Source: Chlorogloeopsis sp. ULAP01 (GTDB lineage Bacteria > Cyanobacteriota > Cyanobacteriia > Cyanobacteriales > Nostocaceae). From it: a DNA stretch of 64,000 bases. The notes beneath the pieces are model-generated. The model saw only the letters and a program-made list of their open reading frames with translations. It was not told the origin of the DNA and did not search any database. Shown here in pieces: positions 51,522 through 59,605 of the stretch; within the stretch, counting starts at the first letter, position 1, and every line of letters begins with the position of its first letter. A program made the position numbers and the translations under genes. Location: positions 62,001 to 126,000 of the forward strand of contig NZ_JAUDRH010000012.1 in assembly GCF_030381805.1 (NCBI RefSeq), read 5' to 3'.

Positions 51522-52465
51522 GAAAGATTGGCAAATTTTGAGAGGGTACGGATGGTAATCCCGGTTCGCCTAAACGACTGCCATTTGTAAGCACATTCTC
51601 CCGGTTTATATTTGGGTGATAGTTGACTCCAGGTGTCCCATGCTTCTAGTAGAGTGGGACTGACTGATTTAAGCGCCATTCCTACCTGTATCCAAGTGAT
51701 GTAGTCATCTGCGAACCGGGGGTGAATGACTTCCACAAATGTGAGTGCAGCCTGAATGTTAGTTTCGATATCTGGGTATAATTGGTATCTGTTTACCCCA
51801 TATCTGCGGTTATATTTTTCTTGTGGTAGGCAAGTTGCCTTTTCCTTCTGCTTTGACATTTGGGTTATTACCCATTGGGGTGCGATCGCAACTTGTTTTT
51901 CTTGGGGACTGCAACCGGGAACCCACTGGTAATACCTCCCTTCTGGGTGATAGGAAGGAGGAAGGACTGAGACGTGATTTTTACCCCTAAACTCCAGATT
52001 TGATATTTTGCTAGAAGTAATTGACTTATGTTGGGGTATTAGGTATAGAAACTGGCATTTGTACTTGCCTCCAGAGGTAAAGGCGACTGTTGGTGGTAAG
52101 TATGCAAGTGCGCGATCGCATAATTTTTGGGGTGCAATCTCTTTTATTTCCTCCTCTTCTAGCTTTTCTGTAAGGATGAGTATTTGACCCCAGGCGTGTA
52201 GCCCATCGCAGTCGATGGCGATGATATGTCCTTGTGGTTGGTTATCGCCACAGACAATAGCAACCCCGGTGACACGTGTATACCTTTTCCCTGACCAAAT
52301 CTTGCATTTAGTACGAATGAGTTCGGTTTGTAGCTGTTTGGGAGAATAAGTTTTATGCTGCCATTGTTTTCCTCCCAGAGGGCGTTTGCCGAAGGTAGGT
52401 ACAATTTGCCAATTTGATGGTAATTGTTCCAGAGACGAGATGATTTTACGCGCCTGGGGGTGCAT
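51518..52465 (-). CDS. Primase-polymerase-like protein with PriCT domain
   Basis: 315 residues. The N-terminal part (YTRVTGVAIVCGDNQPQGHI, then IAIDCDGLHAWG, and LEFRGKNHVSVLPPSYHP) follows the bifunctional primase/polymerase pattern, with the metal-binding DxD as DCD. The C-terminal 75 residues (FADDYITWIQVGMALKSVSP, then WDTWSQLSPKYKPGECAYKW) are a PriCT_2-type domain. It would make primers for plasmid replication. It is translationally coupled to PRTRC-E, which links the cassette with DNA replication. Confidence 0.8.
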   Translation of the reverse strand: MHPQARKIISSLEQLPSNWQIVPTFGKRPLGGKQWQHKTYSPKQLQTELIRTKCKIWSGKRYTRVTGVAIVCGDNQPQGHIIAIDCDGLHAWGQILILTEKLEEEEIKEIAPQKLCDRALAYLPPTVAFTSGGKYKCQFLYLIPQHKSITSSKISNLEFRGKNHVSVLPPSYHPEGRYYQWVPGCSPQEKQVAIAPQWVITQMSKQKEKATCLPQEKYNRRYGVNRYQLYPDIETNIQAALTFVEVIHPRFADDYITWIQVGMALKSVSPTLLEAWDTWSQLSPKYKPGECAYKWQSFRRTGITIRTLSKFANLS

Positions 52466-52588
52466 CGTTTCACGTGATTTTCACTTCTTTACTGTCGGTA
52501 GTTGTGTGCATGAGTTTTTAGGAGTAGTTAACATAATTCGTAATTTTTAATTAGAAAGTAGTGATTACGAACTACGAAATCCTATGGT

Positions 52589-53320
52589 TTAAGCTAATCG
52601 TTGGTTGAGGGCATTCTCAACTTGATAAGTCCCAAGGGTGCAGTTAGAATCGAGTGGGAATATGGGAAATTCGGGGAAGTTATTCATGGTTTTTGTTACT
52701 GTGCACAGCACCATTACTCCTTCTCTCCCCTTTTTTTCTTGATTGTAGTAATAACTGATTATTTTAAATTCGTTATTGCCTGCTTCAAATCTCTTTCCTG
52801 CAAATTGGTAGATAGCCTTTTTCCAATCGGGTTGCCAGCACATTAGAGTATCTATCGCCTTTTGTCTAAAGTCTGCTTTATCAATATGAGCAAGTATATT
52901 CAATATGCAATATTCTTTTTTGGCGATAACTTCACGGGCATAATTAATTAGCCAGTACTCTGCTTCTTGGAGAATGGCTTTTGATTCTCTGTTTAGGCAT
53001 ACTTCGTCATGGCTTTTTGCCATTACATATGCCCGTTGCTCAAAAATCATGCCGTTGAATCGCATTTTTAAATCAGATGGATAATACGTCATTAAATCAG
53101 CTAGTTCATTACTAATTGCTGGTAGGGGATATTTAATTAGAGGGCAAATTTTAACTTGATATCCCAATTTGACTGATTGATTAATTATGAGGTGAATATC
53201 TGATGCAGGAATGAAATCACCCAACTGATAGTTTGTATCTGTTAGTAAATATGCTGGTGCATGAATAATTTGGAATTTTTGGGGTGATTTTTCGCAGTCA
53301 GGAACTAACTCTACGTACAT
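52589..53320 (-). CDS. Hypothetical protein upstream of the primase-polymerase
   Basis: 243 residues, mixed alpha/beta, without signal peptide or recognisable motif (FQIIHAPAYLLTDTNYQLG; QRAYVMAKSHDEVCLNRES). It is on the strand of the PRTRC block and 123 bp from the primase gene. It has no Cys-metal site or P-loop. Function unknown. Confidence 0.6.
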   Translation of the reverse strand: MYVELVPDCEKSPQKFQIIHAPAYLLTDTNYQLGDFIPASDIHLIINQSVKLGYQVKICPLIKYPLPAISNELADLMTYYPSDLKMRFNGMIFEQRAYVMAKSHDEVCLNRESKAILQEAEYWLINYAREVIAKKEYCILNILAHIDKADFRQKAIDTLMCWQPDWKKAIYQFAGKRFEAGNNEFKIISYYYNQEKKGREGVMVLCTVTKTMNNFPEFPIFPLDSNCTLGTYQVENALNQRLA

Positions 53321-53470
53321 AACACTAACAAAAAGACTTTGCTTTAGCTAGCGTTAGTTTATGTCGTAGTTTTATTAATGCAGTATCGTATGTTAGTTTT
53401 TATAAACTGTTATTTAACTGTTTCATGAAAATTTTACTCTCTATATAAAATAGAAAGTAAAACCATTTTT

Positions 53471-56173
53471 TTAGAGAGTTTGTACCTGTTGTTGGATTAA
53501 ATATTGAAGTATAGATAATCCAACTTGTTTGGAGATTGCCGTGTTATCATCAGGACACCTATAGATAACAGTACAGTTTGAACATCCGTGCTTGCATGGG
53601 CAATTTTCTACTAAAAACTGTGCCTTAGATATAGCTTTTTCCAGGTATTGAAATAGCGTATCGCACATTCCAGTTCCCCCTTCAACTGTGTCGAAGAAGT
53701 AGCCGACTAAATTAGGTTGCCTTGGTTCCTCATGTAGTATGAAATCGATATCCTTACTACTGGCTCCATGTTCAACTAGCGGAAGGGCTAGCATCAGTTG
53801 ATGCGCTAAACTGTGGATGCAAATATCGGTTTCCTTGTATTCAAATAACTCTCTTTCCTCCCTGGAGATGTATTTCTGGTTCTTGATTACCGACCTAATT
53901 TGGTCTACCTTTGATTTGAATAAATTTTTTGCTTCCAGGTCTATTTCAACTTCCAGACAAGTTGTAGAATAGCTAATAGTTAAAGCTTCCTTGTACGGTA
54001 CTTCTTCTACTAGCTGGATGATGTCTCTTTCTGTTAGTTGACTATTGCATATGGAACAGTTTTCTAATTTGCTTGCTAGGAATTGATTGTGATTTCTACA
54101 ATCTCGATTCGGACAAGTCCATCTCAACTCCCGGTTGTATAACTTGTATCCTGATACTGACTCTGAAATTTTACATATTTTGGGAGTAAGTTTTATTACT
54201 CCTTTTGATAGTTGAATTAACTTTTCTTCGCCTGTTGTTTTGACTTCTTCAAATCTAATTGCTCCTTGAGGACGGGTAAATAGGTTTGTTTGGGATGTTG
54301 GTTTAAGAAAGGCTTGTCCCTCCTTGATTTTGAGTTCTAATGACCGATACCAAACGGGGTTGCCATCAAAATCTTGTGCTATGTAAATTGCATCAGGGTG
54401 TACCTCCCTCAACGCAGAATTTACAGCACTTTGTTCAAATTCTTCTCCAGTCGAGGTGTTGATATAGTCGATGTTGTTGCTTCTGCTTCCCCTAATTTTG
54501 ATATCACCGTGTATGTAGCCCAAATGGCGGGCGCACGCTAGCTTGTTATTAAAGCTGTACACAAGCTTTTTGTCTTCAAGTAGTTGGTTTGCGATCGCAA
54601 CTCCCACTTGTCCGAAATGCTTGGCAATTTGGTTGATTGTCGGGCGTGATTCTTTGCAGCAGGCTAGGATATGTGCTTGTAGTAGGTTTTCAAAATTGGG
54701 ATTGAAGTTGATTACCTCCGGTGGGTCAATCAATAACCGTTCGGGGTGGTTTGAATAGTATGAGTCTAGGATTGATTGCCTGGAAGGGATAAATACTATC
54801 AAGCCTTCTTCCTTCCTACCAGCACGACCAGCCCTTTGGCGGAAGGAGAGGATGCTGCCGGGATACTTACAAATGAGTACGGCATCAATGCACCCCAGGT
54901 CAAGACCCGCCTCAAGTGCAGACGTTGAGACTATAAATTTAACATCTCCAGATTTTATATCCGCAATGATTTTTCTCCTTTGATTGTTTTTCAAATTGGC
55001 GTAGAATGCAGAGATAGTATTTTTGAGGTGAGGTAGTCCATTTTCAACTAATATTTTGCGAATTGTTTGGGTTAGGGTTTTGACCGTTTCGCGACTATCG
55101 CAAAAGCATATTCCAACCACGTCTTTACTAACAAGTAAAGCTGCTATTTGGGCGGTTGTGTACAGAACACTATTTTGGGGCTTGAGACTGATAAAAGTGG
55201 TTTGAGCTTTTCTTGCCCCACTTTGACTAATAACCGTAAGATTTTCCCTCCGATTGGAAATCTTTTGGGCTATCTCTTGACTATTGTTTATAGTAGCTGA
55301 GGCATAAATGTATTTTAGTTGTGATAAATTGCCTCCTGCTTGTTCTATTATTAGTTGGGTGCGACGATTAAGTAAAGCAAAATTAGCCCCAAAAATTCCA
55401 CTATAGAAGTGAAGCTCGTCCACTACTATAATGGATATTTTGCGTAAGGTTTCAACGAAATTGTAGTTATCAAATTGGTAGTTGTTAAGCTCATGATGCC
55501 ATACATCGGGAGTAACACAAATAATCGAGGGTTTGTGTGTATAAAGTTTTTTGCGTTCTTGGGATGGAGTATCGCCATTAATATTGAGAATTGCAGGGCG
55601 AATTGACTCTGGTAGAAGGTTTACAAATTCCCTGATTTTTTCTTCTTGGTCAAATGCTAGGGCTTTGAGGTTGAAGAAAATGATACAGGAGTTACCTTTG
55701 AAACATTCGTGAATGACTGGAAGTAGGAAAGATATGCTCTTTCCACTAGAAGTTGGTGTTTCAAGAATAATATCATTTCCTTGATTGTACGCTTCCCACG
55801 CTTCAATTTGGTGGGAGTATAATTGATTAATTCCTAGTTGATTGATGGCATTATTTACTGCTGAATGAATACTATCTGGAATTGGTTCTAGGTTAGCTGC
55901 TTGTTCGGGTATTACATCACAGTAGGCAAGTTTATTTCTACCTTCTATGTCAGTAGCTATTTCTTGATATATGAAACTTTTTGAGGATGGTGTATCTTGA
56001 ATTTGGGAAAGATTTCCTTTCTTTATTTCTTCCTCCCAATTGAAGATAGTTTGGCTAATTACGCCTTTTCGGAAATAAAGGTTATCGCCGATAATTGCAC
56101 TAACTTGGATTATCCCATGCTGCCTGGAGTAGATGCTGCGACTTGGTTGTAACCACTCTGGTCGGTTGCTCAT
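53471..56173 (-). CDS. MrfA/Hrq1-like superfamily 2 DNA helicase with DUF1998 region
   Basis: 900 residues. Helicase motifs: Q-like LYSHQIEAWEAYNQG, Walker A TPTSSGKS, DELH in IVVDELHFYSG, SATI, SALEAGLDLGCIDAVL and QRAGRAGRKEEG. The C-terminal region has zinc-type Cys (CPNRDCRNHNQFLASKLENC) and the DUF1998-type end DTVEGGTGMCDTL, then CPCKHGCSNCTVIYRC, a four-Cys cluster. MrfA/Hrq1 helicases unwind DNA 3'-5' in repair of crosslinks. It heads a replication gene block; on a plasmid a role in replication or repair is plausible. Confidence 0.85.
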   Translation of the reverse strand: MSNRPEWLQPSRSIYSRQHGIIQVSAIIGDNLYFRKGVISQTIFNWEEEIKKGNLSQIQDTPSSKSFIYQEIATDIEGRNKLAYCDVIPEQAANLEPIPDSIHSAVNNAINQLGINQLYSHQIEAWEAYNQGNDIILETPTSSGKSISFLLPVIHECFKGNSCIIFFNLKALAFDQEEKIREFVNLLPESIRPAILNINGDTPSQERKKLYTHKPSIICVTPDVWHHELNNYQFDNYNFVETLRKISIIVVDELHFYSGIFGANFALLNRRTQLIIEQAGGNLSQLKYIYASATINNSQEIAQKISNRRENLTVISQSGARKAQTTFISLKPQNSVLYTTAQIAALLVSKDVVGICFCDSRETVKTLTQTIRKILVENGLPHLKNTISAFYANLKNNQRRKIIADIKSGDVKFIVSTSALEAGLDLGCIDAVLICKYPGSILSFRQRAGRAGRKEEGLIVFIPSRQSILDSYYSNHPERLLIDPPEVINFNPNFENLLQAHILACCKESRPTINQIAKHFGQVGVAIANQLLEDKKLVYSFNNKLACARHLGYIHGDIKIRGSRSNNIDYINTSTGEEFEQSAVNSALREVHPDAIYIAQDFDGNPVWYRSLELKIKEGQAFLKPTSQTNLFTRPQGAIRFEEVKTTGEEKLIQLSKGVIKLTPKICKISESVSGYKLYNRELRWTCPNRDCRNHNQFLASKLENCSICNSQLTERDIIQLVEEVPYKEALTISYSTTCLEVEIDLEAKNLFKSKVDQIRSVIKNQKYISREERELFEYKETDICIHSLAHQLMLALPLVEHGASSKDIDFILHEEPRQPNLVGYFFDTVEGGTGMCDTLFQYLEKAISKAQFLVENCPCKHGCSNCTVIYRCPDDNTAISKQVGLSILQYLIQQQVQTL

Positions 56174-56578
56174 AAAAAACTACCTACTTGTTGTTTTTAA
56201 TAAGTAGGCGTCAGTGGTTGTAGTGGTTTTTATACAGATTTGATTATATTAATTTAATCGCCTGGATATACTCAAACAATTTTAATGGGACTGCCTACGC
56301 CGCAGTAGACAACATCACTAATTATATGACTAAAGTGAATTGTCAAAAAACTGATCTCATAGGACTAGGGATCATTGTTTGTTAGATACTCGATAGAAAT
56401 AGAATTTATTATATAAATAATCAGAATAATTTGATTTTAATACCTTGGATTTCAAAAGCCAATGGGTTTTGACTTTATGAAATTTTGATATTACTGAGTG
56501 AACTTTGATTAAAGACAAGATTACCTTGACAATTGGAATAAATAGGTTAATTTAGATTATGTATATAGATATTTACTT
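56174..56578. other. Divergent intergenic region
   Basis: 405 bp between the helicase gene (minus) and the small acidic gene (plus). AT-rich; no convincing gene, repeat array or RNA. It must contain promoters for both. Confidence 0.4.
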
Positions 56579-56992
56579 ATGAATTATGCTGAACGTAAAT
56601 CTCAGGTTGAACTGTTAATTGAGTGGGCAAAGGAAGAGAAATTTAATGATAACGAGATTACTGTATACGACGATTTTTTTGCTGAAGGGGGTATTGAGAA
56701 CCCTGGCAAGATGACGGAGCAAGATGCCATTAACTTTATTAAGTTCTTAGACCGTTGTGATGCGTCGAACGAATTTATAGCAAGCGCTTTGACTCGATTG
56801 GCACAGCTTGCTCCAGCGAGTGTGGTGTCACAAATACTAGAAAGTGATGTAGATGGAGATGGTTTAACTTTAGCTCAAGAGCTAAAACTTGGGACTAAGG
56901 CTACTGAATATAATACATCAGCCCAAATAGCTGCTGCGCGTCAACAGCAATATCAAGCATTTCCATCCAGGGATTCTGATTTTGAGCTTTAA
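56579..56992 (+). CDS. Small acidic protein with an EF-hand-like loop
   Basis: 137 residues. The C-terminal part has SDVDGDGLTLAQELKLGT, a DxDxDG calcium loop of the EF-hand or dockerin type, followed by a Gln-rich tail. The rest is helical (AINFIKFLDRCDASNEFIAS). It could be calcium-responsive. It is the only plus-strand gene in the long minus-strand block from 41831 to 64000. Family not recognised. Confidence 0.55.
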   Translation: MNYAERKSQVELLIEWAKEEKFNDNEITVYDDFFAEGGIENPGKMTEQDAINFIKFLDRCDASNEFIASALTRLAQLAPASVVSQILESDVDGDGLTLAQELKLGTKATEYNTSAQIAAARQQQYQAFPSRDSDFEL

Positions 56993-57049
56993 GTTTTATG
57001 CAGTTTTTTTCTAGCAATTATTGTTACTTGTAAACAGCGATATTCTCCC

Positions 57050-57385
57050 CTATGCCACACCATACCCTGTATATGGACGCTTGTAGGGCGGGTGCAATCC
57101 CAAGATAATATCTTCCTTTGATACCCCCATCTCTACTAATGCTTGAGCAATATCTAGCTCAGTCGTATTGCGCTGAATCCAAATCTTGCCATCTTTAATA
57201 TCCAAATGGATAAAACAGTTATATACTCGCTTGAGTCCTTCCCAACCAACATCCAGCAATTGATAATGGTCATGTTCTGTATCAAAAACCAGCTGACACT
57301 CAACATCTGGGTTACTATTTTCCGCAGATGCCTGTTCAGTTAGCAAGTTACGGATGCATTGGCGGTAGTATTCTATTCTCTCCAT
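57050..57385 (-). CDS. xisI: XisI-like fdxN-element excision controlling factor
   Basis: 111 residues: ERIEYYRQCIRNLLTEQA, LVFDTEHDHYQLLDVGWEG, YNCFIHLDIKDGKIWIQRN, ALVEMGVSKEDIILGLHPP and YTGYGVA. This is the conserved XisI pattern. XisH and XisI are needed for developmental excision of the fdxN element in Anabaena heterocysts but occur in many cyanobacteria without that element. It overlaps xisH by 13 bp. Confidence 0.9.
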   Translation of the reverse strand: MERIEYYRQCIRNLLTEQASAENSNPDVECQLVFDTEHDHYQLLDVGWEGLKRVYNCFIHLDIKDGKIWIQRNTTELDIAQALVEMGVSKEDIILGLHPPYKRPYTGYGVA

Positions 57386-57789
57386 TCGATAACCTCCTCT
57401 TTAATTGGGTCGTAGACAACGAGCTTTAGTTGATAAAACTTGACCGCTTCTTGAACAAACAGTTCTTGGAAGAACGTTTTAAAAGTATCAAAAGGTACTG
57501 CCAGATAAAGCGTCCGGTCTGGTTCTTTCATTTGTAGGGCAAGCCGATAGTTGAGAAATTGTCCCAAAGCTACGTGAAAGTCAGTAATCGCCGAACTATT
57601 TAGAAAACTTTTTACTTCAACTGCTATTTTTCGCCCTGCTTTCTCAGCTCCTAATATCTTTTCTGCTGCTAAATCAATCTCGAACTTCACACCTTCAATT
57701 TTTATTATGAGCGGATCGGCTGTAATTATCCACTCTTCCTTCAGTAGTGCTTGTTTGACAGCAGCATGAAATAGGTCTTTGGCTGACAT
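57373..57789 (-). CDS. xisH: XisH-like fdxN-element excision controlling factor
   Basis: 138 residues: AKDLFHAAVKQALLKEEWII, FEIDLAAEKILGAEKAGRK, IAVEVKSFLNSSAITDFHVA, LGQFLNYRLALQ and LYLAVPFDTFKTFF. The E...AVEVKSF pattern suggests a PD-(D/E)XK-like nuclease fold, with the active acids in FEIDLAAE and EVKSF, as noted for the family. First gene of the XisH-XisI pair. There is no matching xisF/xisA recombinase visible here. Confidence 0.9.
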   Translation of the reverse strand: MSAKDLFHAAVKQALLKEEWIITADPLIIKIEGVKFEIDLAAEKILGAEKAGRKIAVEVKSFLNSSAITDFHVALGQFLNYRLALQMKEPDRTLYLAVPFDTFKTFFQELFVQEAVKFYQLKLVVYDPIKEEVIEWRE

Positions 57790-57846
57790 CTCTCCTCAGT
57801 GTGCTTTTAACTTTATCTTATTGTATGTAAATTAAAGTAATATTTG

Positions 57847-58668
57847 CTACATAGTAAATCCAAAGATGATACTTATGACATCATCTGGAGAGATTTGGAA
57901 TTTGCGAGCAATACTATTTATATTAGCTTCTCCGTTCATGTGTTCTTGTAGTATTAGCTGAATCGTTGATTCAGATATCTTTGCTTTTTTACCCTGACCG
58001 ATGCTAGTATAATAGCTTTTAATAAACTCGTTTATTTCTGCTCGTTCAAGTTCTTGCCAACATTTTTTACGGTTGCTCCAAAAACAATTCCCAGGTGCAT
58101 AATTTCCGGTAGCATCTATACGGGCGATGATTGTATTTTTGGGAGCAGTTCCCATATCTACTAAGAATTGGTTAAAATCATCTTTCCAATCTGGATGTAC
58201 CTCTATTCCACAACCACCATGTTTTTTATAAAAGGGGTGGTTTTTGTTATAACAAACCTGTTTTATATAATTCCATGAGTGGTATTCTCTTGAATTTTTT
58301 GATGTGATTTTGATTGCTTTTTTTCTTCTACATCCGCAGCTATTAGTATTACCAGCAATTAGACTGTGTTTGTAGACATATTTCTCTGTTCCACAGCTAC
58401 AGCGTACTAAAACTTTTACAAATCTACCTGGTTGTTGTATTTCTGTGTTGTCAATTACTGTTAGTTCGCCGAAGGTTGTTCCTACTTCTATAAGATTTCC
58501 TTTCTTAATACAGCCGCAGCTTTTTGTTTTACCATTAAGAAGATTGTACTTGAATACTCCTCTTTCCGTACCGCAAGCTGTACACTGACATAGTATTTCT
58601 GTCCCTTGGTTTTTAAGTACTTGCCAGTAACCAAATTTTTCTCCTATGTCAATAGTTCGACTATGCAT
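57847..58668 (-). CDS. Cys-rich protein with HNH-like phage domain
   Basis: 273 residues. Two zinc-ribbon-like repeats, each ending in SCGC (about residues 25-60 and 80-115), are followed by the phage/homing-type pattern SRE-YHSWNYIKQVCYNKNHP, GGCGIEVHPDWKDDFNQFL and IARIDATGNYAPGNCFWS, seen in HNH-like and AP2-containing proteins. A C-terminal helix-turn-helix part (NSIARKFQISPDDVISII) is likely. It probably binds or cuts DNA of other elements. Confidence 0.6.
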   Translation of the reverse strand: MHSRTIDIGEKFGYWQVLKNQGTEILCQCTACGTERGVFKYNLLNGKTKSCGCIKKGNLIEVGTTFGELTVIDNTEIQQPGRFVKVLVRCSCGTEKYVYKHSLIAGNTNSCGCRRKKAIKITSKNSREYHSWNYIKQVCYNKNHPFYKKHGGCGIEVHPDWKDDFNQFLVDMGTAPKNTIIARIDATGNYAPGNCFWSNRKKCWQELERAEINEFIKSYYTSIGQGKKAKISESTIQLILQEHMNGEANINSIARKFQISPDDVISIIFGFTM

Positions 58669-58759
58669 ATTTACTAATATTTATTAATATATTTGTTTCT
58701 ATAAAAATCTGATGAATTAGCTAATTCTTGATTAATACAAGAGCCAGCTAACTATCATT

Positions 58760-59356
58760 TTATATCTTGAGTTCGAGTTGTTTGGGTGCAGATAATTGGT
58801 CTGTTAACCACCTAATTTGCTGTCCAATACCCAAACCTTCCATTGGTGTCCTAATAACGTATTTATGCGCCTTTAATATAGGAATTACTTGCTTTCGATA
58901 CAGTTTGCCAGTTAGGAAGACAATTTCTGTATCTGGGTTGGCTTTCTGCATGATTCTGCGGGCTACTTTCTGGGCCCACTGCTGGCGTTCTTTAGGGGAT
59001 AGGGAGTGGGGGGATAAATCATAGGGCGAGATTATTTTTTCTGGCTCAAGAACTTGATGTAGAGGTGATAGGATGTTCCATTCGCCTTGGGTTTGGGCAT
59101 ATTTGCGACAAGCCTGGAAGTGCTGGGAGCAATAAACTTCCTTCGCCGCTGCTTTTTGATTGGTTTGTTTCCCACATCCGGCGACAAGGTAAAGAGTTTT
59201 TGGTTTGCTGAGATAGTGATAAGTTGCCAGTAGCGAGTTAAGGTTATGTGCCAGACGCATAATGCTTGCTGGGCGGTTGTTTATCTGCTTAGGGTTTATG
59301 CGATGATTCCGTGCGATCGCACAAGTCCGACAGTTGCACCTGGCTGCTTGATGCAT
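58760..59356 (-). CDS. DUF6884-like protein (start lost or upstream)
   Basis: 198 residues from the only ATG. The core matches the DUF6884 pattern: LYLVAGCGKQ, AAKEVYCSQHFQACRKYAQT, WNILSPLHQVLEPEKIISPY, FLTGKLYRKQVIPILK and GLGIGQQIRWLTDQL; it ends QLELKI. The sequence before the ATG stays open and protein-like for about 82 codons up to a TAG (CDAYYAANRYRERSRPGDI...), so the native protein is longer; see the finding at 58760-59608. The N-terminus holds a cysteine cluster (CPMHQAARCNCRTCAIA). Function unknown. Confidence 0.6.
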   Translation of the reverse strand: MHQAARCNCRTCAIARNHRINPKQINNRPASIMRLAHNLNSLLATYHYLSKPKTLYLVAGCGKQTNQKAAAKEVYCSQHFQACRKYAQTQGEWNILSPLHQVLEPEKIISPYDLSPHSLSPKERQQWAQKVARRIMQKANPDTEIVFLTGKLYRKQVIPILKAHKYVIRTPMEGLGIGQQIRWLTDQLSAPKQLELKI

Positions 59357-59605
59357 TGGACATCTAGTCAGGCTTTCCCCATTGTTGAATAGAACTGTAT
59401 GGAGAGAGAGTCCGTGAATAACGGCGAGGGGTGTTCTACTGGGCAGTTTTTCCTCTGCTATCTTGATAAAAATCTGTGCCTGTTGGAGATTATATTGTCG
59501 TCGCCAGTCAATATTTCTAAGGAGTAGATTATCGGGGCAAGTTACAATATCGCCAGGGCGGCTGCGCTCTCGATATCGGTTGGCTGCATAATATGCGTCA
59601 CATTT

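Noticed and set aside
58760..59356. QLELKI at the C-terminus as a further clamp-binding motif
   Set aside because: It fits QLxLxL only loosely (Ile at the end, Glu and Lys between), so I did not count it with the four clear cases.
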